From positions 1 to 64,000 of the forward strand of contig CBFHKY010000006.1 of assembly GCA_965656525.1 (NCBI GenBank): a DNA stretch of 64,000 nt, read 5' to 3'. A program made the position numbers and the translations under genes. A model generated the notes under the pieces. That model saw only the letters and a list, made by a program, of their open reading frames with translations. It was not told the DNA's origin and ran no database searches. This DNA is from Pseudomaricurvus sp965656525. GTDB lineage: Bacteria > Pseudomonadota > Gammaproteobacteria > Pseudomonadales > Cellvibrionaceae. Of the stretch, positions 35,807 to 44,241 are shown one piece after another (positions within the stretch are counted from its first letter, which is position 1; each line of letters begins with the position of its first letter).

Positions 35807-35844
35807 ATCACCGCTCGGCGGAACATTTTCTGCAAAGCGGTGAT
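35807..35844 (-). other. Hairpin in the pstS-pstC intergenic region
   Basis: ATCACCGCT and AGCGGTGAT form a 9-bp perfect stem with a 20-base loop, 10 bases after the pstS stop. There is no T-run, so it is more likely to protect the 3' end of pstS mRNA, or weaken read-through into pstC, than to terminate fully. The rest of the roughly 290-base gap (35565-35853) shows no gene. Confidence 0.5.
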
Positions 35845-35853
35845 AAAGCAATC

Positions 35854-36894
35854 TTAAAGCGCTAAGTTTTTCAGAGACTTAACATCTTCTGAAACTTGTG
35901 CACGCTCTGCATCGCTCAGAGGAATCATGCCTTTCTCGGCCAAGTAACCTTCCATGCCGAATGCTTTTTCGCTGGTGAATTCAGCCAAAAACTCTTTCAT
36001 GCCTGGAATGGTACCGATGTGATCCTTCTTAACGTAGAAGTAAAGAGGACGAGAAACTGGGTAAGAACCGTCAGCGATGGATTCAAAAGTAGGCGCTTTA
36101 CCGTCGATCAAAGAACCTTGGATTTTATCAACATTTTGATCCAAGAAGCTGAAACCGAAGATGCCCAGCGCTTTTTTGTTGGCATTCAATTTTTGTACGA
36201 TCAAGTTGTCGTTTTCACCCGCTTCGATGTAAGGACCATCTTCACGTACGGTACGGCAGATCTTTTTGTACTCACTTTTGTCGGTTTTCTTCATGTCTTT
36301 GATCCATGAAAAAGACTTACAACCGCCTTCCAGAGCCAGCTCTTGGAACGCGTCACGAGTACCTGAAGTTGGAGGAGGACCCAACACTTCAATCTTGGTC
36401 TTAGGCAGAGAAGAGTTCACTTCATTCCAAGTGGTGTAAGGGTTATCAACCAGAGTTTCGGAACCATCTGGGTTTGGAACTTGTTTAGCCAGAGCCAAGA
36501 ACAGATCACGACGAGTCAGTTCAAGTTGCTCAGCTCTAACAGAGTTACCGATAACGATGCCGTCATAGCCGATCAGTACTTCGACGATGTCTTTAACGCC
36601 GTTTTCTTGGCACATCTCAAATTCTGAAGATTTGATACGACGTGATGCATTGGTGATGTCTGGGTTGCTCACACCAACGCCTTGGCAAAACAGCTTCATG
36701 CCGCCGCCAGAACCGGTAGATTCAATTTTTGGGGTTTTGTAATTGGTGCTTTTACCGAAACGCTCAGCCACAACGGTAGCAAACGGGTATACGGTAGAGG
36801 AACCAACAACGCTGATGTAATCACGTGCTGCGGTGGCAACCTGTGCACTCATGGCTGTAGCAGCCAGAGTAGCGATCATAAGTGTCTTTTTCAC
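35854..36894 (-). CDS. pstS: Periplasmic phosphate-binding protein PstS
   Basis: 346 residues with a classic signal peptide (MKKTLMIATLAATAMSAQVATAA). Phosphate-binding segments VVGSSTVYPFA near the start, ESTGSGGGMKLFC and PTSGTRDAF are visible. It captures phosphate for PstCAB. First gene of the operon, directly below a three-unit Pho box and -10. Expected to be strongly induced under phosphate limitation. Confidence 0.95.
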   Translation of the reverse strand: MKKTLMIATLAATAMSAQVATAARDYISVVGSSTVYPFATVVAERFGKSTNYKTPKIESTGSGGGMKLFCQGVGVSNPDITNASRRIKSSEFEMCQENGVKDIVEVLIGYDGIVIGNSVRAEQLELTRRDLFLALAKQVPNPDGSETLVDNPYTTWNEVNSSLPKTKIEVLGPPPTSGTRDAFQELALEGGCKSFSWIKDMKKTDKSEYKKICRTVREDGPYIEAGENDNLIVQKLNANKKALGIFGFSFLDQNVDKIQGSLIDGKAPTFESIADGSYPVSRPLYFYVKKDHIGTIPGMKEFLAEFTSEKAFGMEGYLAEKGMIPLSDAERAQVSEDVKSLKNLAL

Positions 36895-36960
36895 TGTTAT
36901 CTCCTGGGCTTGTTAGGGCAACGCAAAGTGTTGTGCCCTGTGATGTTTTCACCGAAGATG

Positions 36961-37006
36961 ATCCTAGGCGCCATCAATGACAATTGTATGAATAGAATGT
37001 GACATT
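36961..37006 (-). promoter_or_regulatory. Pho box (three 11-bp units) and -10 of the pst operon
   Basis: On the plus strand TGACAAT, TGAATAG and TGACATT begin at 36978, 36989 and 37000, exactly 11 bp apart. Read on the minus strand these are AATGTCA, CTATTCA and ATTGTCA. Eleven bases beyond the last is TAGGAT (36966-36961) as -10. The layout is that of PhoB-activated promoters, in which the Pho box replaces the -35. Confidence 0.85.
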
Positions 37007-37142
37007 AATGTTTCAATTTGCGATTCTTTCACACTCATAAGGTCAACCTGCCACCGATTGGCTCTAAATCGGGCTGGTTGTTTCAGGTATACTCATGTGC
37101 TGGTGAAAATAATAAAAAATACGATTTAAGGTCACTCGTTTT

Positions 37143-37679
37143 ATGTCACACCAACCCTCTATGTTGGCTACCGTGCTCACTGGTATCGACTGCTTTGCAG
37201 AATGGACAGGCAAAACCGTATCGCTATTGATCCTTGTGATGATGGTGCTGACTTGTACCATTGTAGTATTGCGCTACGGATTTTCGCTGGGCTCTATTGT
37301 TCTGCAAGAGTCGGTAGGTTATCTGCACGCCGTCTTATTTTTATCGGCCATGGCCTTTACGCTGAAGCAGGATGGTCATGTACGTGTGGATATCTTTTAT
37401 CGCCGTTTAAACCGCAACCAGAAAGCATGGGTAAACGCCGTAGGGAGCCTGATTTTTCTGCTGCCGGTCTGTAGCTTTATTGTCTATAGCAGCTGGGATT
37501 TCGTGATCAACTCTTGGCGGGTAAAGGAATCCTCCCCCAATGCGGGCGGTATCCCTATGGTCTATCTGTTAAAAACGTTGATTCCTGTCGCCGCTATATT
37601 GCTGGCTTTGCAGGGGGGCGGTGAAGTTTTACGAAGCCTTTTGCAGCTGATGCCCAAAAAGGTGCAGCCAAATGATTGA
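37143..37679 (+). CDS. TRAP transporter small permease subunit (DctQ type)
   Basis: 178 residues with four membrane helices, the usual size. The QESVGYLHAVLFLSAMAFTLKQDGHVRVDIFY segment is the family hallmark. It pairs with the large permease, whose gene overlaps by 8 bases. Together they make a secondary transporter driven by sodium or proton with a periplasmic binding protein. Confidence 0.9.
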   Translation: MSHQPSMLATVLTGIDCFAEWTGKTVSLLILVMMVLTCTIVVLRYGFSLGSIVLQESVGYLHAVLFLSAMAFTLKQDGHVRVDIFYRRLNRNQKAWVNAVGSLIFLLPVCSFIVYSSWDFVINSWRVKESSPNAGGIPMVYLLKTLIPVAAILLALQGGGEVLRSLLQLMPKKVQPND

Positions 37680-39045
37680 TGTGCTGCCCCTATTGATGTT
37701 TCTGTTGGTGTGTCTGTGTCTGCTGGTGGGCTATTCAGTGGCATTCACGCTCGCCGGTACTTCGCTGTTGTGCGCTGGGTTAGGGATTCTTAGCGGTCAC
37801 TTTGACCCCAACCTACTGCTGGCTTTCCCCGATCGCGTTTTTGGAACCATGAACAATTACACCCTGATTGCGGTACCACTGTTCGTGTTGATGGGCGTTA
37901 TGTTGGAGCGTTCACAAATTGCTGAAGACTTGCTGACCAATATGTCTCGCCTATGCGGCCGCTTACCCGCTGGCATGGGTATTTCGGTGATTGTTGTCGG
38001 CATGCTGTTGGCCGCTTGTACTGGTATTGTCGGGGCCACGGTTGTCACGATGGGTCTGATGTCTCTGCCAGCCATGTTAAAGCGGGGGTACAGCCCTGAG
38101 ATTGCTACCGGCACCATTTGTGCCACGGGCACGCTCGGACAAATCATTCCTCCTTCCATTGCATTGGTGCTATTGGGTGATGTACTTTCCAGCGCCTATC
38201 AACAAGCGCAACTCAAAACGGGCATATTTAACCCACAGCCCGTGTCCGTAGGTGATCTTTTTTTGGCCGCCATTGTGCCCGGATTATTGTTGGTAGTGAT
38301 GTACATTGGTTACCTATTGTTTACCTCTTTACGACGCCCTGATCTAGCCCCTCAAGGGCAAGACGCCAACGATATCGAACCCATACCCACCCGAGACCTA
38401 ATGATCAGCTTATGCGCCCCCTTTGCACTGATTTTATTGGTGCTGGGTTCCATCATCAGTGGCGCAGCTACACCCACCGAAGCAGCCGGTGTTGGTGCGA
38501 TGGGCGCCACGTTAATTGCGTGGAAAAAAGGCAAATTAAATCGCGATCGGCTCTTGTCCATCACCCGTAGTAGCACCGAAATAACCACGATGGTGTTCAC
38601 TATTTTTCTTGGTGCTTCTTTATTTTCTTTGGTATTTCGTGGGTTCGGTGGTGAGGAAATGATCACTCACTTTTTCAATGGCCTACCCGGTGGTGTCCTT
38701 TCCGCTACCTTGATTGTCATGTTGGTGATTTTTCTGCTTGGTTTTATTTTGGACTTCATTGAAATTACTTTTGTGGTGGTGCCAATTGTGGCTCCGGTCT
38801 TACTGGCCATGGGTTTGGACCCCATTTGGTTGGGGATTATGATTGCTCTGAATTTACAAACGTCTTTCTTAACCCCCCCCTTTGGTTTTGCGCTGTTTTA
38901 TCTGCGAGGCGTTGCCCCCGATGAAGTCGCAACCTCTGCTATTTATCGTGGCGTTGTGCCTTTTATTATGCTCCAATTATCCCTGATGCTGATACTTGCT
39001 CTCTGGCCACAGCTGATTACTTGGCTGCCAGGACAAATGCGTTAA
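37672..39045 (+). CDS. TRAP transporter large permease subunit (DctM type)
   Basis: 457 residues, about twelve membrane helices. Conserved glycine/proline-rich motifs (CATGTLGQIIPPSIALVLLGD, PTEAAGVGAMGA) and the late LQTSFLTPPFGFALFYLRGVAP mark the DctM family. The extended loop after the first PPS motif (SSAYQQAQLKTGIFNPQPVSVGDLF) belongs to a subgroup often annotated for mannitol, chloroaromatic or 2-oxo acids; the substrate is unproven. The matching binding protein is probably the convergent gene at 39588. Confidence 0.92.
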   Translation: MIDVLPLLMFLLVCLCLLVGYSVAFTLAGTSLLCAGLGILSGHFDPNLLLAFPDRVFGTMNNYTLIAVPLFVLMGVMLERSQIAEDLLTNMSRLCGRLPAGMGISVIVVGMLLAACTGIVGATVVTMGLMSLPAMLKRGYSPEIATGTICATGTLGQIIPPSIALVLLGDVLSSAYQQAQLKTGIFNPQPVSVGDLFLAAIVPGLLLVVMYIGYLLFTSLRRPDLAPQGQDANDIEPIPTRDLMISLCAPFALILLVLGSIISGAATPTEAAGVGAMGATLIAWKKGKLNRDRLLSITRSSTEITTMVFTIFLGASLFSLVFRGFGGEEMITHFFNGLPGGVLSATLIVMLVIFLLGFILDFIEITFVVVPIVAPVLLAMGLDPIWLGIMIALNLQTSFLTPPFGFALFYLRGVAPDEVATSAIYRGVVPFIMLQLSLMLILALWPQLITWLPGQMR

Positions 39046-39068
39046 TTTGAAAGAGGTTAAATGTTTCA

Positions 39069-39482
39069 ATGAGCAACGAGACCGACGACTACAGTGATAT
39101 AGATGATGACCCTACACCACAAGGTGAACTCACCATTCAAACACTGGCTATGCCGAGAGACACCAACCCCAATGGGGATATTTTTGGTGGTTGGCTGATT
39201 TCACAAATGGATCTGGCTGGCTCGATTCGCGCTTCCGCCATTGCCCGTGGTCGCGTCACCACGGTGGCTGTTGGAAGTATGGCATTTTTGCGCCCCGTTC
39301 CCGTGGGTGCCACCATCAGCTGCTATGCTGAAGTCACATCTATTGGTCGTTCTTCTATTCGGGTAATGGTGGATGTGTGGCAGTACCAGGCAGAAACAGG
39401 AGAGCACTACAAAGTGACCGAGGGCGGCTTTGTCTACGTTGCCATCGATGACAATGGCCGTACCCGCTCAATTAACCACTAA
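39069..39482 (+). CDS. Acyl-CoA thioesterase, YciA/hotdog family
   Basis: 137 residues. Hotdog-fold with the catalytic-loop motif PRDTNPNGDIFGGWLISQMDLAG, the family hallmark for acyl-CoA hydrolases of the YciA type, and the late YKVTEGGFVYVAID. It hydrolyses short to medium acyl-CoA esters in the cytoplasm. It follows the TRAP permease genes by 23 bases and may be co-transcribed. Confidence 0.9.
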   Translation: MSNETDDYSDIDDDPTPQGELTIQTLAMPRDTNPNGDIFGGWLISQMDLAGSIRASAIARGRVTTVAVGSMAFLRPVPVGATISCYAEVTSIGRSSIRVMVDVWQYQAETGEHYKVTEGGFVYVAIDDNGRTRSINH

Positions 39483-39532
39483 GGTTTAGGTGCCCAGTTC
39501 AGCACTACCTTAGGCGAGTGGCAGTCAGTGCG

Positions 39533-39568
39533 AAAAAGGCCGCGGGGCCTACCCCTAGCGGCCTTTTT
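39533..39568. terminator. Bidirectional terminator
   Basis: AAAAAGGCCGC pairs with GCGGCCTTTTT around a loop, between the convergent thioesterase and TRAP binding-protein genes. T-runs are present on both strands. Confidence 0.9.
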
Positions 39569-39587
39569 AAATGACCCGTCCTCTTTG

Positions 39588-40742
39588 TTAATCTCGCGTT
39601 TCGTAATACGCCTGCTCTGAAACCTTGTGATAGGTTTTTACACCGTCAAAGAACGTTTTATAAGCGGTGTAAACACGTGCAAAGTCGGGGTTTTTAGCCG
39701 ATTCCTCTTCGTATATCTGCAACGCTATGGTTTCTAACTGCGCTAATACCTCATCGGGAATAGGGCGCATATCAACCTGATGCTCATTTAACAGCTCTTG
39801 CAGCGCACGGTTATTGCGGCCTGTAAATTCATCCAACATATCTTGATTGGCCATGCGAGCTGCCGACTCTACTATCGCTTGTAGATCTTCTGGCAGGGAT
39901 TCGTACGCCTTTTTATTGACGATGAGTTCCAGTGTTGAACCGGTTTCATGCCAGCCAGGGTAGTAGTAATACTTAGCCACTTGGTGAAAACCAAAAGCCA
40001 GATCGTTATAAGGCCCCACCCATTCAGTGGCATCAATAACGCCAGTTTGCAGCGCCGTATAAAGCTCGCCACCGGGAATGTTCACCGATGAGCCACCCGC
40101 GCGATTCCAAACGTCACCTCCCAATCCCGGGATACGCATTTTCAAACCGTTAATATCTGCCATACTGTTGATTTCTTTATTGAACCAACCAGCCATCTGA
40201 ACGCCTGTATTACCCGCCGCAAAAGGTATGACGTTGAACGGCTCATAAATTTCACGCCATAATTCCATACCACCGCCGTAATACAACCAGCCATTCATCT
40301 CTTGAGCGTTCATACCAAAAGGGATAGCCGTGAAAAGTTGTGTCGCCGAATTTTTACCTTTCCAGTAATAAGCGGCACCGTGGCCGGCCTCGACACTTCC
40401 TGAAGACACCGCATCAAACACACTCAGCGCAGGTACCAATTCACCAGCACCATAAACGCTAACTGTCAGGCGCCCGTTGCTCATGGCAGCGACTTCACGC
40501 GAGAAGTTTGTGGCCGCCGAACCCAACCCGGGAAAATTCTTTGGCCATGTGGTAACCAGTTTCCAGTGGTAGCGACGTTGATCGGGTTCTTCACCGGAAG
40601 CCATCGCCCCTTTTGTGAACGAACCACCTTGCTGACCTTGTGTGGCTTTTTCCATAACCAACGACCAGAACAACACCACCACTAAAGCAACCAAACCTAA
40701 GATGATAACTGGAACCCAGCGATGTTGCGTTGGTGCTTTCAT
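39588..40742 (-). CDS. TRAP transporter substrate-binding protein (DctP/TakP type)
   Basis: 384 residues. The WKLVTTWPKNFPGLG opening, YYWKGKNSATQLFTAIPFG, and LKMRIPGLGGDVWNRAGGSSVNIPGGELYTALQTGVIDATEWVGPYND match the TakP-like subgroup that binds 2-oxo acids or related monocarboxylates with a metal ion. The N-terminal hydrophobic segment (residues 10-30) looks like an uncleaved anchor rather than a typical signal peptide. It lies on the opposite strand from the permease pair, converging with them, and is 67 bases below uvrD. Confidence 0.88.
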   Translation of the reverse strand: MKAPTQHRWVPVIILGLVALVVVLFWSLVMEKATQGQQGGSFTKGAMASGEEPDQRRYHWKLVTTWPKNFPGLGSAATNFSREVAAMSNGRLTVSVYGAGELVPALSVFDAVSSGSVEAGHGAAYYWKGKNSATQLFTAIPFGMNAQEMNGWLYYGGGMELWREIYEPFNVIPFAAGNTGVQMAGWFNKEINSMADINGLKMRIPGLGGDVWNRAGGSSVNIPGGELYTALQTGVIDATEWVGPYNDLAFGFHQVAKYYYYPGWHETGSTLELIVNKKAYESLPEDLQAIVESAARMANQDMLDEFTGRNNRALQELLNEHQVDMRPIPDEVLAQLETIALQIYEEESAKNPDFARVYTAYKTFFDGVKTYHKVSEQAYYETRD

Positions 40743-40809
40743 ACGTGTCTTGCGCCTCGTTGTTTTTATTTTTTTGGTTTTTGCTCAGCTGGCCGGCTTA
40801 GACTCAATT

Positions 40810-42975
40810 TTATACAGCCTCTAACTTAGCGTACTGCAGTACCAGCCATTTAATACCATCATCGTTAAAATTGACTTGCACTCGCATGCTCGGGCCGTCG
40901 CCTTCGAAATGCAAAATCACACCCTCGCCAAACATCGAATGACGTACCGATTGCCCCAAATAAAAACCCGAGTCATCGTCTTCCCGCTTGCGCAGCGGTG
41001 TCACCGAGCGCTGAAAGCTGACCGGTCGTGTAATGGTATTTTTCATCCGAACTTCCTCAATCAGAGCCGAAGGAATTTCCTTCACAAACCGCGAAACACT
41101 GTTGAAGTTATCTTGACCGTGCAGACGGCGACTTTCGGCGTAACTGATCACCAACTTTTCCATCGCCCGAGTGATGCCCACATAGCAAAGACGCCGCTCT
41201 TCTTCTAAGCGGGTTGGGTCTTCAGATGACATGCGGTGGGGGAACAAATTTTCTTCCGCACCGGCTAAAAATACCAAAGGAAACTCTAGTCCTTTGGCCG
41301 AATGTAGAGTCATTAATTGAACCGCATCCTCAAATTCATCAGCCTGCGATTCGCCGGCATCCAATGCCGCCGTATCGAGAAAGTCTTGCAGCGGGGAAAT
41401 CTCTTCATCCTGCTGTTCAAAACCGCGGCAAGCATTCACCAACTCTTCTAAGTTTTCAATACGCGCCTGACCTTTTTCACCTTTTTCTGCCTTGTGAAAG
41501 TCGTACAAACCGGAGTGGTGGATAACATGCTGTGCAATATCCGCCAAGGGTTTGGCTTGGGTGTAGTCTTGCAGTTCGCCAATTAGTTTAAGAAACCCCG
41601 CTATGGCCGAACTGGCACGAGCTGGCAATGTTTTGTTGGCCACCACGTAATCCGCTGCCTGCCACAAAGAACAACCCTGCTCGCGGGCGACTAGACGCAC
41701 TTGATCCAGTGTTTTGGCACCAATGCCTCGCGTAGGAGTGTTAATGACACGCTCGAAAGCGGCATCGTCCATACGGTTTGAAATGAGGCGTAAATACGCC
41801 AGTGCATTGCGAATTTCCATGCGCTCATAAAAGCGCTGCCCACCGTAGATTCGATAGGGCACGGCTTCACGCAATAAAGCTTCTTCTAACACGCGCGATT
41901 GCGCATTAGAGCGATACAGAATGGCACTGTCAGTCAACTGACGACCACTGCGTTGCCACTGCTGGATCCGCTCTACAATGTAACGGGCTTCGTCTTGCTC
42001 ATTGAAAGCCGCATACAGGTGGATTAACTCGCCTTTTTCGCCGTCTGTGTGCAAAGTCTTACCGAGCCTGCCGCTGTTATTTTCAATCACGGCGTTGGCG
42101 GCGTCCAATATATTGGCTGTCGAGCGATAGTTTTGCTCTAGACGTACTACATGTGTATCAGCGAAGTCTGTTTCATAGCTTTGAATGTTTTCTATCTTGG
42201 CCCCACGCCAGCCGTAAATGGACTGGTCATCGTCGCCAACGGCTGTCACGCGGCAAACTTTGCCAGCCAATACACGCATCCAAGCATACTGGATGGTGTT
42301 GGTGTCTTGAAACTCATCCACCAAAATAAACGGAAAGCGCTGTTGGTAGTGAGCCAACAAGTGAGGGGCGTTGAGCCACAATTCGTGGGAACGAAGCAGC
42401 AACTCACCAAAATCCACCATGCCACCACGGGCACAGGCCGCTTCATATTCACGATAGAGCTTGGTCATTGTGGTGATGTAAGGGTCGCCCGTTAGCTGGA
42501 TGTAATCGGGCCGCAGGCCTTCATCTTTCTGCGCATTAATAAACCACTGTGTCTGCCGTGGCGGCCACTGCTTTTCATCTAAACTCAAAGACTGGGTGAC
42601 ACGCTTTATCAGGCGCAGCTGATCGTCGCTGTCTAATATCTGAAAGTTTTGGGGTAATCCTGCGTCTTGCCAATGCGCTTTGAGTAACCGATGGGCTATA
42701 CCATGAAAGGTACCCACCCACATGCCTCTGGGGTTAATGCCCATTAGCTCTTCAATGCGACCGCGCATTTCGCGCGCCGCCTTATTAGTGAAGGTTACCG
42801 CCAAGATTGAAAACGGAGATACCTGCTCCACCTGTATCAACCAGGCAATGCGGTGAACCAGCACACGGGTTTTGCCGCTGCCAGCACCAGCTAAGATCAA
42901 TTGGTTGCAAGCCGGTGCGGTAACCGCTTGGCGTTGCGCGTCGTTTAAGTGTTCTAAAATCGGGGATACGTCCAT
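40810..42975 (-). CDS. uvrD: DNA helicase II UvrD
   Basis: 721 residues, full length. 3'-5' helicase in nucleotide-excision and mismatch repair. Walker A LAGAGSGKTRVL near residue 30, DEFQDTN near 220, GDDDQSIYGWRGA, and the late MTLHSAKGLEFPLVFLAG and EEERRLCYVGITRA motifs are all intact. C-terminal residues fold into the Tudor-like tail (VRHSMFGEGVILHFEGDG). Divergent from hexR. Confidence 0.96.
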   Translation of the reverse strand: MDVSPILEHLNDAQRQAVTAPACNQLILAGAGSGKTRVLVHRIAWLIQVEQVSPFSILAVTFTNKAAREMRGRIEELMGINPRGMWVGTFHGIAHRLLKAHWQDAGLPQNFQILDSDDQLRLIKRVTQSLSLDEKQWPPRQTQWFINAQKDEGLRPDYIQLTGDPYITTMTKLYREYEAACARGGMVDFGELLLRSHELWLNAPHLLAHYQQRFPFILVDEFQDTNTIQYAWMRVLAGKVCRVTAVGDDDQSIYGWRGAKIENIQSYETDFADTHVVRLEQNYRSTANILDAANAVIENNSGRLGKTLHTDGEKGELIHLYAAFNEQDEARYIVERIQQWQRSGRQLTDSAILYRSNAQSRVLEEALLREAVPYRIYGGQRFYERMEIRNALAYLRLISNRMDDAAFERVINTPTRGIGAKTLDQVRLVAREQGCSLWQAADYVVANKTLPARASSAIAGFLKLIGELQDYTQAKPLADIAQHVIHHSGLYDFHKAEKGEKGQARIENLEELVNACRGFEQQDEEISPLQDFLDTAALDAGESQADEFEDAVQLMTLHSAKGLEFPLVFLAGAEENLFPHRMSSEDPTRLEEERRLCYVGITRAMEKLVISYAESRRLHGQDNFNSVSRFVKEIPSALIEEVRMKNTITRPVSFQRSVTPLRKREDDDSGFYLGQSVRHSMFGEGVILHFEGDGPSMRVQVNFNDDGIKWLVLQYAKLEAV

Positions 42976-43033
42976 GGTATGATTCTATCAAAGTTAGGCC
43001 GTAAACCGGCGACTAAAAGATGAATTAAGGCTG

Positions 43034-43054
43034 TTTTGTAAAAAAATTACAAAA
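43034..43054. promoter_or_regulatory. HexR operator upstream of hexR
   Basis: TGTAAAAAAATTACA at 43037-43051 matches the HexR site TGTAATTAAATTACA at 13 of 15 positions. The palindrome extends outwards to TTTTGTAA and TTACAAAA. It lies about 124 bases above hexR and 58 bases from the divergent uvrD start, so autoregulation is likely. Confidence 0.7.
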
Positions 43055-43177
43055 ACCTAGGCCTCCACTACATAGTTTTTTATACTGTCTATTCTTTTGT
43101 GCCTTTTGATGTGAACTCTTCATTGGCTATGCCGCTAAGACAACCACTATCACGCACTAATAGGAAATCAACAAACT

Positions 43178-44053
43178 GTGAAACCCGCCGAGCTTACGAC
43201 ACGCATCAGTGGCGCACTGATGACACTGCGCAAATCCGAACGTAAAGTGGCCGAGTACGTGTTGCGCAACCCCGCCAGTATTATTCACATGCGCATCGTA
43301 GATTTAGCTCGCGAAGCGGCCGTCAGCGAGCCTACTGTCGTGCGTTTCTGCCGCGCCATTGGTTGTGATGGTTTCCAAGGGTTTAAACTTAACCTGGCTC
43401 AACAGTTGGCTTCCAGCCCCAGTTTTGGTCAGATCGCCGTTACCGACCAAGATTCTATCGCTGACTTTACCCACAAAGTCTTCGACTCCACCATTGATAC
43501 TTTGCTGCAGGTTCGTGATCACCTTGATCCAACTCTGCTCGATGCGGCAGTAACGTCCATCTGTAACGCCAACCGTGTTGAATTCTACGGCTTTGGTGCT
43601 TCGGCTGCGGTCGCCTCCGACGCACAGCATAAGTTTTTCCGCCTGCAATTAGCCACAGCGGCTCACTCTGACCCACACATCCAGAACATGTCGGCGATGT
43701 CTATGCAGCCGGGCGATGTGGTGGTGGCCATCTCCCAAAGCGGACAAACACGCGCCTTGGTGGACTCGATCGAAATGGTGAAACAAGCCGGTGGAGTAGT
43801 TATTGCCATCGCACCCAGCAACACCCCAGTGATTCAACACGCCACTATTCCTATTGTTGTGGATGTGGAGGAAGACATCGAAATCTACACCCCGCTGTCT
43901 TCACGCATCGCGCACTTGGTCGTTATTGACGTACTCGCTATCGGTGTTGCTCAGCGCAAAGGTTCGCAGCTTCAAGATCACCTGTTTAAGCTTAAACAAG
44001 GTTTGCGTTCCCTGCGTGTACAAATGACAGATGAATCTCAGCCACCGTCTTAA
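43178..44053 (+). CDS. hexR: RpiR-family regulator HexR
   Basis: 291 residues. N-terminal helix-turn-helix (residues 15-75: LRKSERKVAEYVLRNPASI then AAVSEPTVVRFCRAIGCDGFQGFKLNLAQ) and a C-terminal SIS sugar-phosphate domain (residues 120-260: VEFYGFGASAAVASDAQHKFFR, VVVAISQSGQTRAL). HexR senses 2-keto-3-deoxy-6-phosphogluconate and represses Entner-Doudoroff and related central-carbon genes. Start is GTG 43178. The HexR-type palindrome upstream supports the name. Confidence 0.85.
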   Translation: MKPAELTTRISGALMTLRKSERKVAEYVLRNPASIIHMRIVDLAREAAVSEPTVVRFCRAIGCDGFQGFKLNLAQQLASSPSFGQIAVTDQDSIADFTHKVFDSTIDTLLQVRDHLDPTLLDAAVTSICNANRVEFYGFGASAAVASDAQHKFFRLQLATAAHSDPHIQNMSAMSMQPGDVVVAISQSGQTRALVDSIEMVKQAGGVVIAIAPSNTPVIQHATIPIVVDVEEDIEIYTPLSSRIAHLVVIDVLAIGVAQRKGSQLQDHLFKLKQGLRSLRVQMTDESQPPS

Positions 44054-44079
44054 ACACCGTTTCTTTAAAACCCACCCAC

Positions 44080-44097
44080 ACTGTAATTATATACAGT
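44080..44097. repeat. Short palindrome between hexR and the Amt-MCP gene
   Basis: ACTGTA and TACAGT flank a 6-base AT centre. It resembles half of a HexR site, but the right arm is displaced by one base. Possible operator; its regulator is unknown. Confidence 0.3.
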
Positions 44098-44106
44098 CAA
44101 AAAAAT

Positions 44107-44133
44107 TCTAGCATTTCTTTTTTCTGCCGACAG
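44107..44133 (+). promoter_or_regulatory. Weak FliA-like promoter above the Amt-MCP gene
   Basis: GCCGACAG (44126-44133) resembles the sigma-28 -10, as at the other chemoreceptor promoter of the window, but the -35 position 15 bases upstream reads TCTA, not TAAA. A hairpin with arms CCCTGA and TCAGGG follows at 44168-44190. Confidence 0.25.
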
Positions 44134-44241
44134 TCTTTTATAAGTTGAACTATTCTTTTTGATGCAACCCTGATAAATGTGCTTTCAGGGCTGCTGTATC
44201 TGTTTATTCATGAAAATATTTTAGATTGCGGCGCCTATTTT

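Noticed and set aside
44080..44097. Second HexR operator
   Set aside because: The right arm is out of register by one base relative to the HexR consensus.
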